Shown here one piece after another: positions 1 through 6,251 of a stretch of DNA of 9,575 nt. The stretch's first letter is position 1. Each line of letters starts with the position of its first letter. The notes under the pieces are model-generated. The model was not told where the DNA came from, made no database searches, and worked only from the letters and a program-made list of their open reading frames with translations. A program made the position numbers and the translations under genes. Source of the DNA: Methanolinea sp. UBA477 (GTDB taxonomy: Archaea > Halobacteriota > Methanomicrobia > Methanomicrobiales > Methanospirillaceae); assembly GCA_002509485.1 (NCBI GenBank), contig DAWO01000068.1, forward strand, positions 12,366-21,940. Direction: 5' to 3'.

Positions 1-78
1 TTTGAACGGGCACTCCGGAGCAATCCCGAGAATCAAAACGCCCGTATGGCACGTGATCTCCTCCTGAAACAGGCGTAG
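1..78 (+). CDS. C-terminal end of a probable TPR-repeat protein (partial)
   Basis: An open frame enters from the left edge and ends at TAG (76-78), giving 25 residues that begin FERALRSNPENQNARMARD and end LLLKQA. The pattern FERALRSNPENQNAR, an amphipathic helix with Ala and Leu spacing followed by an Asn-Pro turn, is typical of the second helix of a tetratricopeptide repeat and the start of the closing helix. TPR proteins are protein-interaction scaffolds, and no more specific role can be read here. The gene converges on the next one, and only 15 bases separate the two stop codons. The frame and stop are seen directly. The TPR assignment is an inference from a short tail. Confidence 0.55.
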   Translation, partial: FERALRSNPENQNARMARDLLLKQA

Positions 79-93
79 AGTTGTTATAATCTT

Positions 94-462
94 CTACTGG
101 TTGCGGATGAACCCCTGCTCTATGAGATCGGTCAGCCAGCGGTCAAGGAATTCCATGAGTTCGTTCTTTACCCCGAGATCCACAACACCCGACCGGGGAT
201 ACACGATCTTTTGGCCCGACCGGTCCTGGTAGGCCAGCGGCTCGGCTCTCTTCTGATCATGGTATACCCTGATCTCGATATCGGGATCTGCTACCAAAAC
301 ACCGTCGATGGTTGGGTTTTGCGACAGGGCGAACATATCATCTGATAGACGGTCTATGCAGAGTGGTATATGCGGGTGATTTTCTATGACAGCATATTGC
401 CTGACATCCAGGACACCGATCTTTTCAAGTTTTGTATAGATAGAATGATAGAGATCGCTCAT
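94..462 (-). CDS. YqiB/DUF1249-like conserved protein of unknown function
   Basis: This 122-residue soluble protein has no signal peptide or membrane segment. The middle carries DPDIEIRVYHDQKRAEPLAYQ (residues 59-79), followed by a YP motif and a C-terminal amphipathic stretch, NELMEFLDRWLTDLIEQGF. As I recall it, the layout matches E. coli YqiB (DUF1249), which has an equivalent 'MTVRLYHDAMVAEV' strand, a YP turn and a 'QINQFLADWLRYCLAHG' tail. The enterobacterial protein is somewhat longer (about 140 residues). The biochemical function of the family is unknown. The ATG at 460-462 is preceded by GGAG (complement of 467-470) at 4-base spacing, which supports this start. On the - strand it follows mntP after a 232-base gap with a terminator-like hairpin, so it is probably transcribed separately. 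The gene is certain; the family link is from memory. Confidence 0.75.
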   Translation of the reverse strand: MSDLYHSIYTKLEKIGVLDVRQYAVIENHPHIPLCIDRLSDDMFALSQNPTIDGVLVADPDIEIRVYHDQKRAEPLAYQDRSGQKIVYPRSGVVDLGVKNELMEFLDRWLTDLIEQGFIRNQ

Positions 463-514
463 GAAACTCCGCCCTGGGGATAGCTAACCCCTGGAGATTA
501 GTTTATGAAGCGCA

Positions 515-530
515 CCCATAAATGTTTTTG
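515..530 (-). promoter_or_regulatory. Possible TATA element for the YqiB-like gene
   Basis: Read on the - strand this is AAAACATTTATGGG, a TATA-like core with an A-rich (BRE-like) upstream side. It lies about 55-60 bases before the ATG, which would place transcription start near 495 and leave a leader of about 30 bases that includes the GGAG site. The match is weak. Confidence 0.25.
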
Positions 531-579
531 AATTCACGGCAGGAGGATCGCCCATAGAATGTACCGTAGCAGGAGACCC

Positions 580-637
580 AAAAAACCTGGGCCCGCCCCG
601 GTTTCATTGTTCACGGGATAGCCCGGGCGGGAACAAT
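580..637 (-). terminator. GC-rich hairpin plus U-tract downstream of mntP
   Basis: On the - strand CCCGCCC (complement of 625-631) can pair with GGGCGGG (complement of 592-598), and this is followed within a few bases by a run of six T (complement of 580-585). That is the layout of an intrinsic terminator for mntP. A second, partly exclusive fold exists. ATTGTTC (606-612) pairs with GAACAAT (631-637), and enclosed within it CGGG (614-617) pairs with CCCG (622-625). The two folds compete for bases 625 and 631. Archaeal termination depends mainly on the U-tract, so the hairpins may serve another purpose. Confidence 0.5.
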
Positions 638-694
638 ACGGGCTCTTTTATCGGCGAAGGTTTCCCTGTTGGAAGGGTAGTCTTCCCCCCCAAC

Positions 695-1246
695 TCATAC
701 GATGCTTTCAACAAGAATCCTCAACCCGATCACCAGGAGAATTATTCCTCCGACAATCTCCATGCTTTTCCCAAGATGCTCTCCAAGCCTCCTTCCAAGG
801 AGCACCCCGGCAAATGCAAAGACGAACGAGGTCAGGCCTATTATCACGGATGAAGTTCCGATATCTCCCCCAAGAAACGCGAGGGAGAGCCCTGCACCCA
901 GTGCATCGACACTGGTCGCAAGGGAGAGCATGATTATTGTCGGGGCATTATACACGGGTACATGCTCAACGTCATTCCGGTACCCTTCATACACCATCTT
1001 CCCACCGATGACCGCCAGGATACAAAATGCCGCCCAGTGGTCGAATCCCGATATGAACGATACCGTCCGGGCCCCGGCTGCCCAGCCCGCAATGGTCATT
1101 GCAAACTGGAAAAACCCAAACGGGATGGCGAGGAGGAGGGCGAGCCGTCCCTTGTCCGAAACCCGCGAACTCCCGGCGGCGATTGCAACGGCAAAACAGT
1201 CCAGTGCCAGGATCACGGCTATGAAGAGGATGGTGACGAGCTCCAT
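695..1246 (-). CDS. mntP: Manganese efflux pump MntP (DUF204 family)
   Basis: This is a 183-residue integral membrane protein predicted to export Mn(II) from the cytoplasm. Six hydrophobic segments are visible (roughly residues 2-24, 36-57, 66-86, 102-125, 132-150 and 163-182), matching the family's length and topology. Diagnostic motifs are the first-helix LALDCFAVAIAAG (D16), GGKMVYEGYR after helix 3, TSVDALGAGLSLAFLGG (D114) in helix 4 and GRRLG..LGK.MEIVGGIILL near the end. D16 and D114 align by eye with the Asp pair reported as important in E. coli MntP. The start is ATG at 1244-1246, and an adjacent in-frame TTG (1247-1249) would add one residue. No ribosome binding site is visible, and a TATA-like element about 30 bases upstream suggests a leaderless transcript. 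No yybP-ykoY-type manganese riboswitch fits in such a leader, so any metal response would have to act on transcription. It diverges from the acyl-CoA synthetase gene. Confidence 0.9.
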   Translation of the reverse strand: MELVTILFIAVILALDCFAVAIAAGSSRVSDKGRLALLLAIPFGFFQFAMTIAGWAAGARTVSFISGFDHWAAFCILAVIGGKMVYEGYRNDVEHVPVYNAPTIIMLSLATSVDALGAGLSLAFLGGDIGTSSVIIGLTSFVFAFAGVLLGRRLGEHLGKSMEIVGGIILLVIGLRILVESIV

Positions 1247-1271
1247 CAAACGGACTATTCTTTGGTTGCCT

Positions 1272-1282
1272 GGTTATTAAGT
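1272..1282 (-). promoter_or_regulatory. TATA-like element for mntP
   Basis: Read on the - strand this is ACTTAATAACC, with the core CTTAATAA centred near 1277. That is about 30 bases upstream of the ATG, so transcription would start at or within a few bases of the start codon (a leaderless mRNA). This agrees with the absence of a Shine-Dalgarno sequence there. Confidence 0.4.
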
Positions 1283-1382
1283 GTAAGTGATGGCATCCTG
1301 GCCGATTTTCCGCATATTTTGCTGATTTACTGATGAATTATCGGAAATATGAAAAAAACCGAATAGAATTGGAAATTATGAA

Positions 1383-1398
1383 TTAAAAAGTATTTTAG
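1383..1398 (+). promoter_or_regulatory. TATA/BRE-like promoter of the acyl-CoA synthetase gene
   Basis: An A-rich stretch, TTAAAAAG, runs into TATTTTAG (1391-1398), an archaeal BRE-plus-TATA arrangement. The usual spacing of about 26 bases puts transcription start near 1420, inside the palindrome at 1416-1435, with a leader of about 18 bases before the GTG start. The surrounding region (about 1320-1415) is markedly A+T-rich compared with the genes. Confidence 0.45.
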
Positions 1399-1415
1399 AT
1401 GTTGAAATGAAAGAA

Positions 1416-1435
1416 TGTCATGCTATAGCGTGACA
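1416..1435. promoter_or_regulatory. 20-bp palindrome, probable operator at the acyl-CoA synthetase start
   Basis: The sequence reads TGTCA T GCTATAGC G TGACA. The outer TGTCA/TGACA arms and the inner 8-base palindrome GCTATAGC are perfect, and the single unmatched pair (T1421/G1430) would be a wobble pair in RNA. It begins about 18 bases after the TATA core, covers the predicted transcription start and ends 2 bases before the GTG codon. That is the position where archaeal repressors commonly block RNA polymerase. No regulator gene is adjacent, so the protein that binds it is unknown. An RNA hairpin that limits ribosome access is an alternative. Confidence 0.55.
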
Positions 1436-1437
1436 GG

Positions 1438-3345
1438 GTGAAGACCATTCAATCCTCGATATTTGAAACGGTATACCGGCAGTCAATTGATGAACCCGAG
1501 AAATTCTGGGGAAAAACCGCCGAAGATGTGCATTGGTACAGGAGATGGGAGAGCGTACTGAACGGATCCAGGCCTCCGTTTTACCGGTGGTTTGCCGGCG
1601 GAATATTGAACAGCTGCTACAATGCCCTTGACCTGCACGTGGAGAACGGCAGAGGCGAACAGGTTGCGCTGATCTATGACAGCCCGGTAACGTCAACAAT
1701 AAAAAAATTCAGTTACCGGGAGTTACGGGACACTGTCGCACGATGTGCAGGAGGGCTCAAAAAGATCGGGATCGGGAAAGGCGACCGTGTCGTAATCTAC
1801 ATGCCCATGATTCCCGAAGCCGTCATCGCCATGCTTGCATGTGCCCGCATCGGGGCAATACATTCAGTGGTATTCGGGGGTTTCGCGTCAAAAGAACTGG
1901 CAAGCCGGATCAATGATGCCCAACCGAAAGCGATAATCTCCGCATCCTGTGGAATTGAAGTGGACAGGATCATAGAGTATAAGCCCCTGCTTGACGCCGC
2001 AATGGAGATGTCCGACTATGCACCGGAACACTGTGTGATCGTGCAAAGGCCGGAGGCTGCTGCGACACTCAAGCCGGGGAGGGATATCAGCTGGACCAGT
2101 TTTATGGATGCGACTCCTGCGGATTGTGTACCTGTCGAGGCCACTGACCCGCTTTATATCCTCTACACCTCGGGCACCACGGGGGTTCCCAAGGGCGTTC
2201 TCCGGGATAACGGGGGTCACATGGTGGCAATGAAATGGAGCATGAAGAACATCTACGGTGTTGCTCCCGGCGAGGTGTTCTGGGCGGCATCCGACGTCGG
2301 CTGGGTCGTGGGCCATTCCTATATCGTATATGCACCGCTTGCCCTTGGATGCACTACCATCCTGTACGAGGGAAAATCTGTGGGGACTCCCGATCCCGGG
2401 GCATTCTGGAGAGTCATTTCAGATCACGGCGTGAGTGTTCTCTTCACCGCCCCAACAGCCTTCCGTGCCATCAGGCGGGAGGACCCGGGCGGTGCATACA
2501 TCGGCAGGTATGATCTCTCTTCCCTTCGCATGCTCTTTTTAGCGGGGGAACGCTGCGACCCCGACACCCTGGTCTGGGCAGAGGAGCGTCTCGGCGTGCC
2601 GGTCATCGATCACTGGTGGCAGACAGAGACCGGATGGGCCATCGGCGGAAACGTGGCAGGGCTGGAACTGCTTCCCATCAAACCCGGGTCCTGCACCCGG
2701 GCAATTCCGGGATACGACGTCAGGGTGCTCAACGACGAAGGCGAAGAGCTGCCACCAGGCGAGACCGGAAACATCGTGATCCGACTCCCGCTCCCTCCAG
2801 GTTGCCTTACCGGACTCTGGCAGAATGAACGGGATTTCATCGGCACCTATCTTGCAGAATTCCCCGGCTACTATGTCACCGGTGATGCAGGCTATATCGA
2901 CGAGGACGGATACTTGTGGATAATGGGCCGTACCGATGATATCATCAACACTGCGGGCCACAGGTTGTCGACCGGTGCCATGGAGGAGGTGCTCGCCTCT
3001 CATCCTGATGTTGCCGAATGCGCGGTCTGCGGCGTATCAGACCCGGTAAAAGGCGAGATTCCACTGGGCTTCATCGTCCTGAAAGCCGGTACCACAAAGG
3101 ATCATGCCGAGATAATCAGGGAAGTGATCGCCATGGTAAGAGAGAAGATCGGACCTATCGCATCCTTCAAGAAGGCAGTTATCGTACACAGGCTCCCAAA
3201 GACACGGTCGGGAAAGATTCTCAGGCGGACAATGAAAAAGATCGCCGATGGTGAAGAATTCCGGGTCCCTGCCACCATCGACGATCCCGCAACCCTCGAC
3301 GAGATCGCACAGGGTCTCTCGGCAATAGGATACCCTGCGGCCTGA
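1438..3345 (+). CDS. AMP-forming acetyl/propionyl-CoA synthetase, PrpE/ACSS3 type
   Basis: This 635-residue cytoplasmic enzyme of the ANL superfamily activates a short-chain acid with ATP and CoA through an acyl-AMP. Motifs in order are the N-terminal cap (FWGKTAEDVHW, about residues 23-33), YMPMIPEAVIAMLACARIGA (121-140), the ATP P-loop YTSGTTGVPKG (243-253), WWQTETGW (393-400), the hinge GRTDDIINTAGHRLS (497-511) and PKTRSGKILRR (587-597). The last contains the adenylation lysine K593, the residue that acetyltransferases modify in this family. The second Trp of WWQTE is the residue that keeps the acyl pocket short in Acs, which favours C2-C3 acids. From memory, wording such as LPLPPG.L.GLW, FPGYY.TGDAGY.DE.GYL and IGP.A.FKKAV is nearer to PrpE and animal ACSS3 than to classical AcsA, so propionate is a real candidate substrate. 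The start is GTG with no strong ribosome binding site. An in-frame stop (1426-1428) excludes an earlier start, and no plausible later one exists. In a methanogen it probably assimilates acetate or propionate. Confidence 0.88.
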   Translation: MKTIQSSIFETVYRQSIDEPEKFWGKTAEDVHWYRRWESVLNGSRPPFYRWFAGGILNSCYNALDLHVENGRGEQVALIYDSPVTSTIKKFSYRELRDTVARCAGGLKKIGIGKGDRVVIYMPMIPEAVIAMLACARIGAIHSVVFGGFASKELASRINDAQPKAIISASCGIEVDRIIEYKPLLDAAMEMSDYAPEHCVIVQRPEAAATLKPGRDISWTSFMDATPADCVPVEATDPLYILYTSGTTGVPKGVLRDNGGHMVAMKWSMKNIYGVAPGEVFWAASDVGWVVGHSYIVYAPLALGCTTILYEGKSVGTPDPGAFWRVISDHGVSVLFTAPTAFRAIRREDPGGAYIGRYDLSSLRMLFLAGERCDPDTLVWAEERLGVPVIDHWWQTETGWAIGGNVAGLELLPIKPGSCTRAIPGYDVRVLNDEGEELPPGETGNIVIRLPLPPGCLTGLWQNERDFIGTYLAEFPGYYVTGDAGYIDEDGYLWIMGRTDDIINTAGHRLSTGAMEEVLASHPDVAECAVCGVSDPVKGEIPLGFIVLKAGTTKDHAEIIREVIAMVREKIGPIASFKKAVIVHRLPKTRSGKILRRTMKKIADGEEFRVPATIDDPATLDEIAQGLSAIGYPAA

Positions 3346-3358
3346 ATAACCTCCCTAT

Positions 3359-3376
3359 CGTTTTTTGAAAAAAATT
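3359..3376. terminator. Bidirectional T-tract terminator between convergent genes
   Basis: CG followed by T6 (3361-3366), G, and A7 (3368-3374) gives a U-tract in both transcription directions. It lies about 15 bases after the acyl-CoA synthetase stop on the + strand and 33 bases after the tspO stop on the - strand. U-tracts alone can terminate archaeal RNA polymerase. Confidence 0.6.
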
Positions 3377-3408
3377 GTTCTCCTATCCTTCCCTGTTCAT
3401 CCACATCC

Positions 3409-3936
3409 TCATGGATTGAGGATCATGATCGTATAATTCAGCACTCCCGCAAACGTCACCCAGGTAATGTACGGCACCATGAGTGCAGCGGCGTCCTTTC
3501 TCACCCTGTAGAATGCAATGATCGTTGCCAGGATGAATATCCAGAGTATCACCAGGTCGACAATTCCAAGGAATGGCGATTCCAACCCGAAAAATGCAAA
3601 GGACCAGAGGGTGTTCAGGACCAGCTGGACTGCAAAGAGGCCTGCCGCCAGTTTGACCCCGGGCTTCTCAAGCCCGTCCCTGACAACAAGATACAGTGCA
3701 ATTGCCATAAGGATATAGAGTATGGTCCAGACAGGTCCAAACAGGTAGCCAGGCGGGTTGAACCAGGGTTTTACCAGCTGCGAATACCATGAACCAGGGC
3801 CTGTAATGGTCACCATGGAGCCGAAAAAACCGGCAGCCAGGCATATAAGTATCGCTACTGCTAGTTTTAGGGGAGACTGAAGGCCAAAATCTTTCATACT
3901 CTGTTGATCCCGGCTAAAACTCATAAACCTTGCCAT
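3409..3936 (-). CDS. tspO: TspO/MBR family membrane protein (tryptophan-rich sensory protein)
   Basis: This 175-residue protein has five hydrophobic helices (roughly residues 24-44, 66-86, 94-116, 119-142 and 150-172). The family signature is clear: GSWYSQLVKPWFNPPGYLFG (48-67) followed by PVWTILYILMAIALYLV, then LVLNTLWSFAFFG (105-117) and PYITWVTFAGVLNYTIMILN (155-174). TspO proteins bind porphyrins and other tetrapyrroles and have been tied to stress and redox signalling; the archaeal role is not established. The frame stays open upstream to 4215, but that extension is not TspO-like and runs into the divergent gene at 4141, so an internal start is chosen. ATG 3934-3936 lies about 30 bases after a TATA-like element. 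ATG 3922-3924, preceded by AAGGT, and ATG 3892-3894 are alternatives. The location beside polyamine and acyl-CoA genes says little about its job. Confidence 0.85.
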   Translation of the reverse strand: MARFMSFSRDQQSMKDFGLQSPLKLAVAILICLAAGFFGSMVTITGPGSWYSQLVKPWFNPPGYLFGPVWTILYILMAIALYLVVRDGLEKPGVKLAAGLFAVQLVLNTLWSFAFFGLESPFLGIVDLVILWIFILATIIAFYRVRKDAAALMVPYITWVTFAGVLNYTIMILNP

Positions 3937-4140
3937 CAATACCCCAAAAAACTCCGAAATACATATCACCACTTCGTACAGGTTTTTCTCTTTTTTTTCA
4001 TCCGTGGCACCCGCGTCGGGTTGCAGGGAGAGAATGAATTGATTCCACTCCTGTTTCCGGGATCCGGCGTCGATGGCAGAACCTGGCCGTCTCCGGGGAT
4101 GGTATAATGTATCGGTATCCTCAAACAGGGTAACAGAATC
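3937..4140. promoter_or_regulatory. Divergent promoter region between tspO and the agmatine-to-putrescine fusion gene
   Basis: For tspO, GATATGTATTTC (complement of about 3958-3969) is a plausible TATA element roughly 30 bases before the ATG at 3936. For the + strand gene, GGTATAATGTATC (4101-4113) has a TATAATG core that would start transcription near 4132, leaving a very short leader. Between them lie an imperfect dyad, GAATgAATTgATTC (4032-4045), flanked by GGAG and CTCC, and CCGG-GAT-CCGG (4057-4067). The second may be chance. The dyad could be a regulator site serving both genes, but nothing nearby identifies the regulator. Confidence 0.4.
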
Positions 4141-6054
4141 ATGCAGAATCCGAAGGTAAAGATAGGACTTGTACAGACGGCTGTTACCGGTGACCTGGAA
4201 TGGAATCTCGCTCATACTGCCAGCCTCGTAATAAAAGCCGCAGAAGAGGGCGCCAGGATCATCTGCCTGCAGGAACTCTTCAGGACGCCCTATTTTCCCC
4301 AGGAAGAGGATGCAGACGCGGATCCGTATGCAGAATCCATTCCCGGCGAATCAACCAGGGTATGTGCAGCTATCGCCAGGGATCATGGTGTTGTTATCAT
4401 CGTTCCCCTCTACGAACGCGGGAGCACGAATACATATTACAACAGCGCGGTCGTGATTGACGCGGATGGAACCCTCCGTCCTCCCTACCGGAAGGTCCAT
4501 GTTCCGTTCGATCCCCTCTTTTACGAGAAGAATTACTTTTCGCCCGGGCCAGGGTACCGGGTTTATGAAACACGGTACGGAAAGATTGCAGTGCTGATCT
4601 GCTATGACCAGTGGTTTCCGGAGGCTGCCCGCGCCGTCACGCTCATGGGAGCCGAAATTATCTTCTATCCGACAGCAATCGGCCGGATAAAAGGCATGGA
4701 AGATACTCTCGAGGGGGACTGGAAGGATGCCTGGGAGACGGTTCAGAGGGGACACGCAATAGCGAATGGTGTCCATGTCGCCGCCGTCAACCGGGTCGGG
4801 ACCGAGAACGATCTCACCTTCTGGGGCGGATCATTCATCGCAGATTCATTTGGAAATATCATCGCGAGGGCAGGGCCTGATGAATGCATCATCGTCCGGG
4901 AGATCGATCTGGCGATGAACGAGCAGGTGAGATCCGGGTGGGGCTTTCTCGATAACCGGCGTCCTGACACATATTCCATACTCCTCTCTGCGCCGGGGTC
5001 TCAAAAACCCGCATCCGGCACTCCCCGGCAGTCGGGCTACCACATGCCCGCAGAATGGGAGAGGCACGATGCCATATGGCTTGCCTGGCCACACGACAAC
5101 GAGACATTTCCCGAACTGCGAAAGGTTGAGTCTGCCTATTGCGATATAATACAGGCGATCCATCGGCAGGAGCGGGTAAATCTCCTCGTGTGTGACGATG
5201 TGATGAGAACATTCGCCGCTGCCAGCCTGGGCAAAGCAGGGGTGGATCCCGCCCGGGTACACTTCCATGTCAGGGAATATGCCGATGTATGGTTCAGGGA
5301 CTATGGACCGACATTCCTGGTAAACAGGGAAGAGCGGTCCCTTGCCATGGTGAACTGGCGGTTCAATGCATGGGGTGAAAGATACCCGGAACTGGTTGCA
5401 GACGACGGGATCCCGCTCGCTCTCAACAACACCCTCAAAATCCCGGTATTTTCTCCCGGTATCGTGATGGAGGGGGGCTCGATCGATACAAACGGGAAAG
5501 GATGCCTTATCACCACCGAACAGTGCCTGCTCAATGCCAACAGGAATCCCGGCCTCTCGCGGGAAGAGATCGAAGACTACCTGTATGAATACCTTGACGT
5601 ATCACATGTCATATGGCTGAAATCGGGGATTGCCGGTGATGACACCGACGGCCACGTGGACGATGTTGCACGTTTCGTGGATGAACGAACAGTGTTGTGT
5701 GCCATCGAGGATGACCCCCTCGATGAAAATTATGCGGCATTGCAGGAGAATTACCGGATACTGAAGGGATCATCAGACCAGGACGGGAACCCGCTCAGGG
5801 TGATAAGGATGCCGATGCCTGGCAGGGTGGGCGATGAACAGCGATACCCGGCAAGTTACATGAATTTTTATATCGGGAACGGAGTTGTCCTGGTGCCCGT
5901 ATTCGGGCACGTACATGATCAGGTAGCCCTTGCGTTACTCGGGGAACTCTTCCCTGAACGGAGGATTGTAGGTATCGACTGCAACGCGATGGTTGCCGGG
6001 ATGGGCGCGATCCACTGCATCAGCCAGCAGCAGCCATCTGTCTCGCCCGGATGA
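4141..6054 (+). CDS. Fused N-carbamoylputrescine amidase (AguB) - agmatine deiminase (AguA)
   Basis: This single 637-residue chain carries both steps that turn agmatine into putrescine. Residues 1-285 are a nitrilase-superfamily amidase with the Glu-Lys-Cys triad E45 (CLQELF), K118 (YRKVHVP) and C154 (LICYDQWFPEAAR). They also carry the AguB-typical NNYY-like TYYNSAVVIDADG, FYPTAIG and WGFLDNRRPDTY. Residues 286-297 form a short polar linker. Residues 298-632 are a peptidylarginine-deiminase-fold agmatine deiminase with MPAEWERHDAIWLAWPHDN (302-320), WFRDYGP (384-390), VMEGGSID (442-449), TTEQCLLNANRNP (458-470), GDDTDGHVDD (499-508), RYPASYMNFYIGN and the active-site Cys C626 in GMGAIHCISQQQP. 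All expected catalytic residues are present in both halves. Each half is near full length for its family, so this is a true fusion and not a fragment. In bacteria and plants the two are usually separate proteins. The amidase, the second enzyme, comes first in the chain. Upstream, TATAATG (4103-4109) suggests a nearly leaderless mRNA, and only a weak AGGGT (4127-4131) precedes the ATG. Confidence 0.92.
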   Translation: MQNPKVKIGLVQTAVTGDLEWNLAHTASLVIKAAEEGARIICLQELFRTPYFPQEEDADADPYAESIPGESTRVCAAIARDHGVVIIVPLYERGSTNTYYNSAVVIDADGTLRPPYRKVHVPFDPLFYEKNYFSPGPGYRVYETRYGKIAVLICYDQWFPEAARAVTLMGAEIIFYPTAIGRIKGMEDTLEGDWKDAWETVQRGHAIANGVHVAAVNRVGTENDLTFWGGSFIADSFGNIIARAGPDECIIVREIDLAMNEQVRSGWGFLDNRRPDTYSILLSAPGSQKPASGTPRQSGYHMPAEWERHDAIWLAWPHDNETFPELRKVESAYCDIIQAIHRQERVNLLVCDDVMRTFAAASLGKAGVDPARVHFHVREYADVWFRDYGPTFLVNREERSLAMVNWRFNAWGERYPELVADDGIPLALNNTLKIPVFSPGIVMEGGSIDTNGKGCLITTEQCLLNANRNPGLSREEIEDYLYEYLDVSHVIWLKSGIAGDDTDGHVDDVARFVDERTVLCAIEDDPLDENYAALQENYRILKGSSDQDGNPLRVIRMPMPGRVGDEQRYPASYMNFYIGNGVVLVPVFGHVHDQVALALLGELFPERRIVGIDCNAMVAGMGAIHCISQQQPSVSPG

Positions 6055-6083
6055 TCGGTACAGTGCGGCTTATGATCGGTTTT

Positions 6084-6107
6084 TGGCAGAACGCCAGGAT
6101 ATTTTTT
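6084..6107 (+). terminator. Hairpin and U-tract after the AguB-AguA gene
   Basis: TGGC (6084-6087) pairs with GCCA (6093-6096) around an AGAAC loop, followed shortly by T6 (6102-6107). An additional T5 lies just before the stem. The position, 30 bases after the stop codon, suits transcription termination of the fusion gene. Confidence 0.5.
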
Positions 6108-6162
6108 GAAAGGCAAAAAAGCACAAATCCATCGCTCAGAGAGCAGGATATTCGAAAAATTC

Positions 6163-6214
6163 ATGTGAAGACGGGGGTTTTGATCAGGAGGTAGTGTTGA
6201 TCACGTCTTCACAT
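6163..6214. repeat. Inverted repeat with 11-bp perfect arms and a nested TGATCA stem
   Basis: ATGTGAAGACG (6163-6173) is perfectly complementary to CGTCTTCACAT (6204-6214). Inside, TGATCA (6181-6186) can pair with a second TGATCA (6198-6203) that abuts the right arm. The fold is therefore a 17-bp stem interrupted by a 7-base bulge (6174-6180), with an 11-base loop. The loop starts with GGAGG (6187-6191), an exposed ribosome-binding-like sequence. It could be an RNA hairpin, a DNA operator or the remnant of a mobile element end. No target duplication or transposase is visible. Confidence 0.5.
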
Positions 6215-6251
6215 TTCAGTCTTGGGGGGGTACTATCTGATGACTTAAGAT

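Noticed and set aside
702..1333. Long open frames on the + strand (702-1280 and 962-1333)
   Set aside because: They lie antisense to mntP, whose membrane helices and family motifs are clear. Their translations are Pro/Arg-rich or irregular, without domains or ribosome binding sites.
3937..4215. N-terminal extension of the tspO frame to 4215
   Set aside because: The extra 93 residues are not membrane-like or TspO-like, and they overlap the start of the well-supported divergent gene at 4141.
6163..6214. Inverted repeat as ends of an insertion sequence or CRISPR-related repeat
   Set aside because: The arms are only 52 bases apart, there is no transposase, no flanking duplication and no repeated spacer array.
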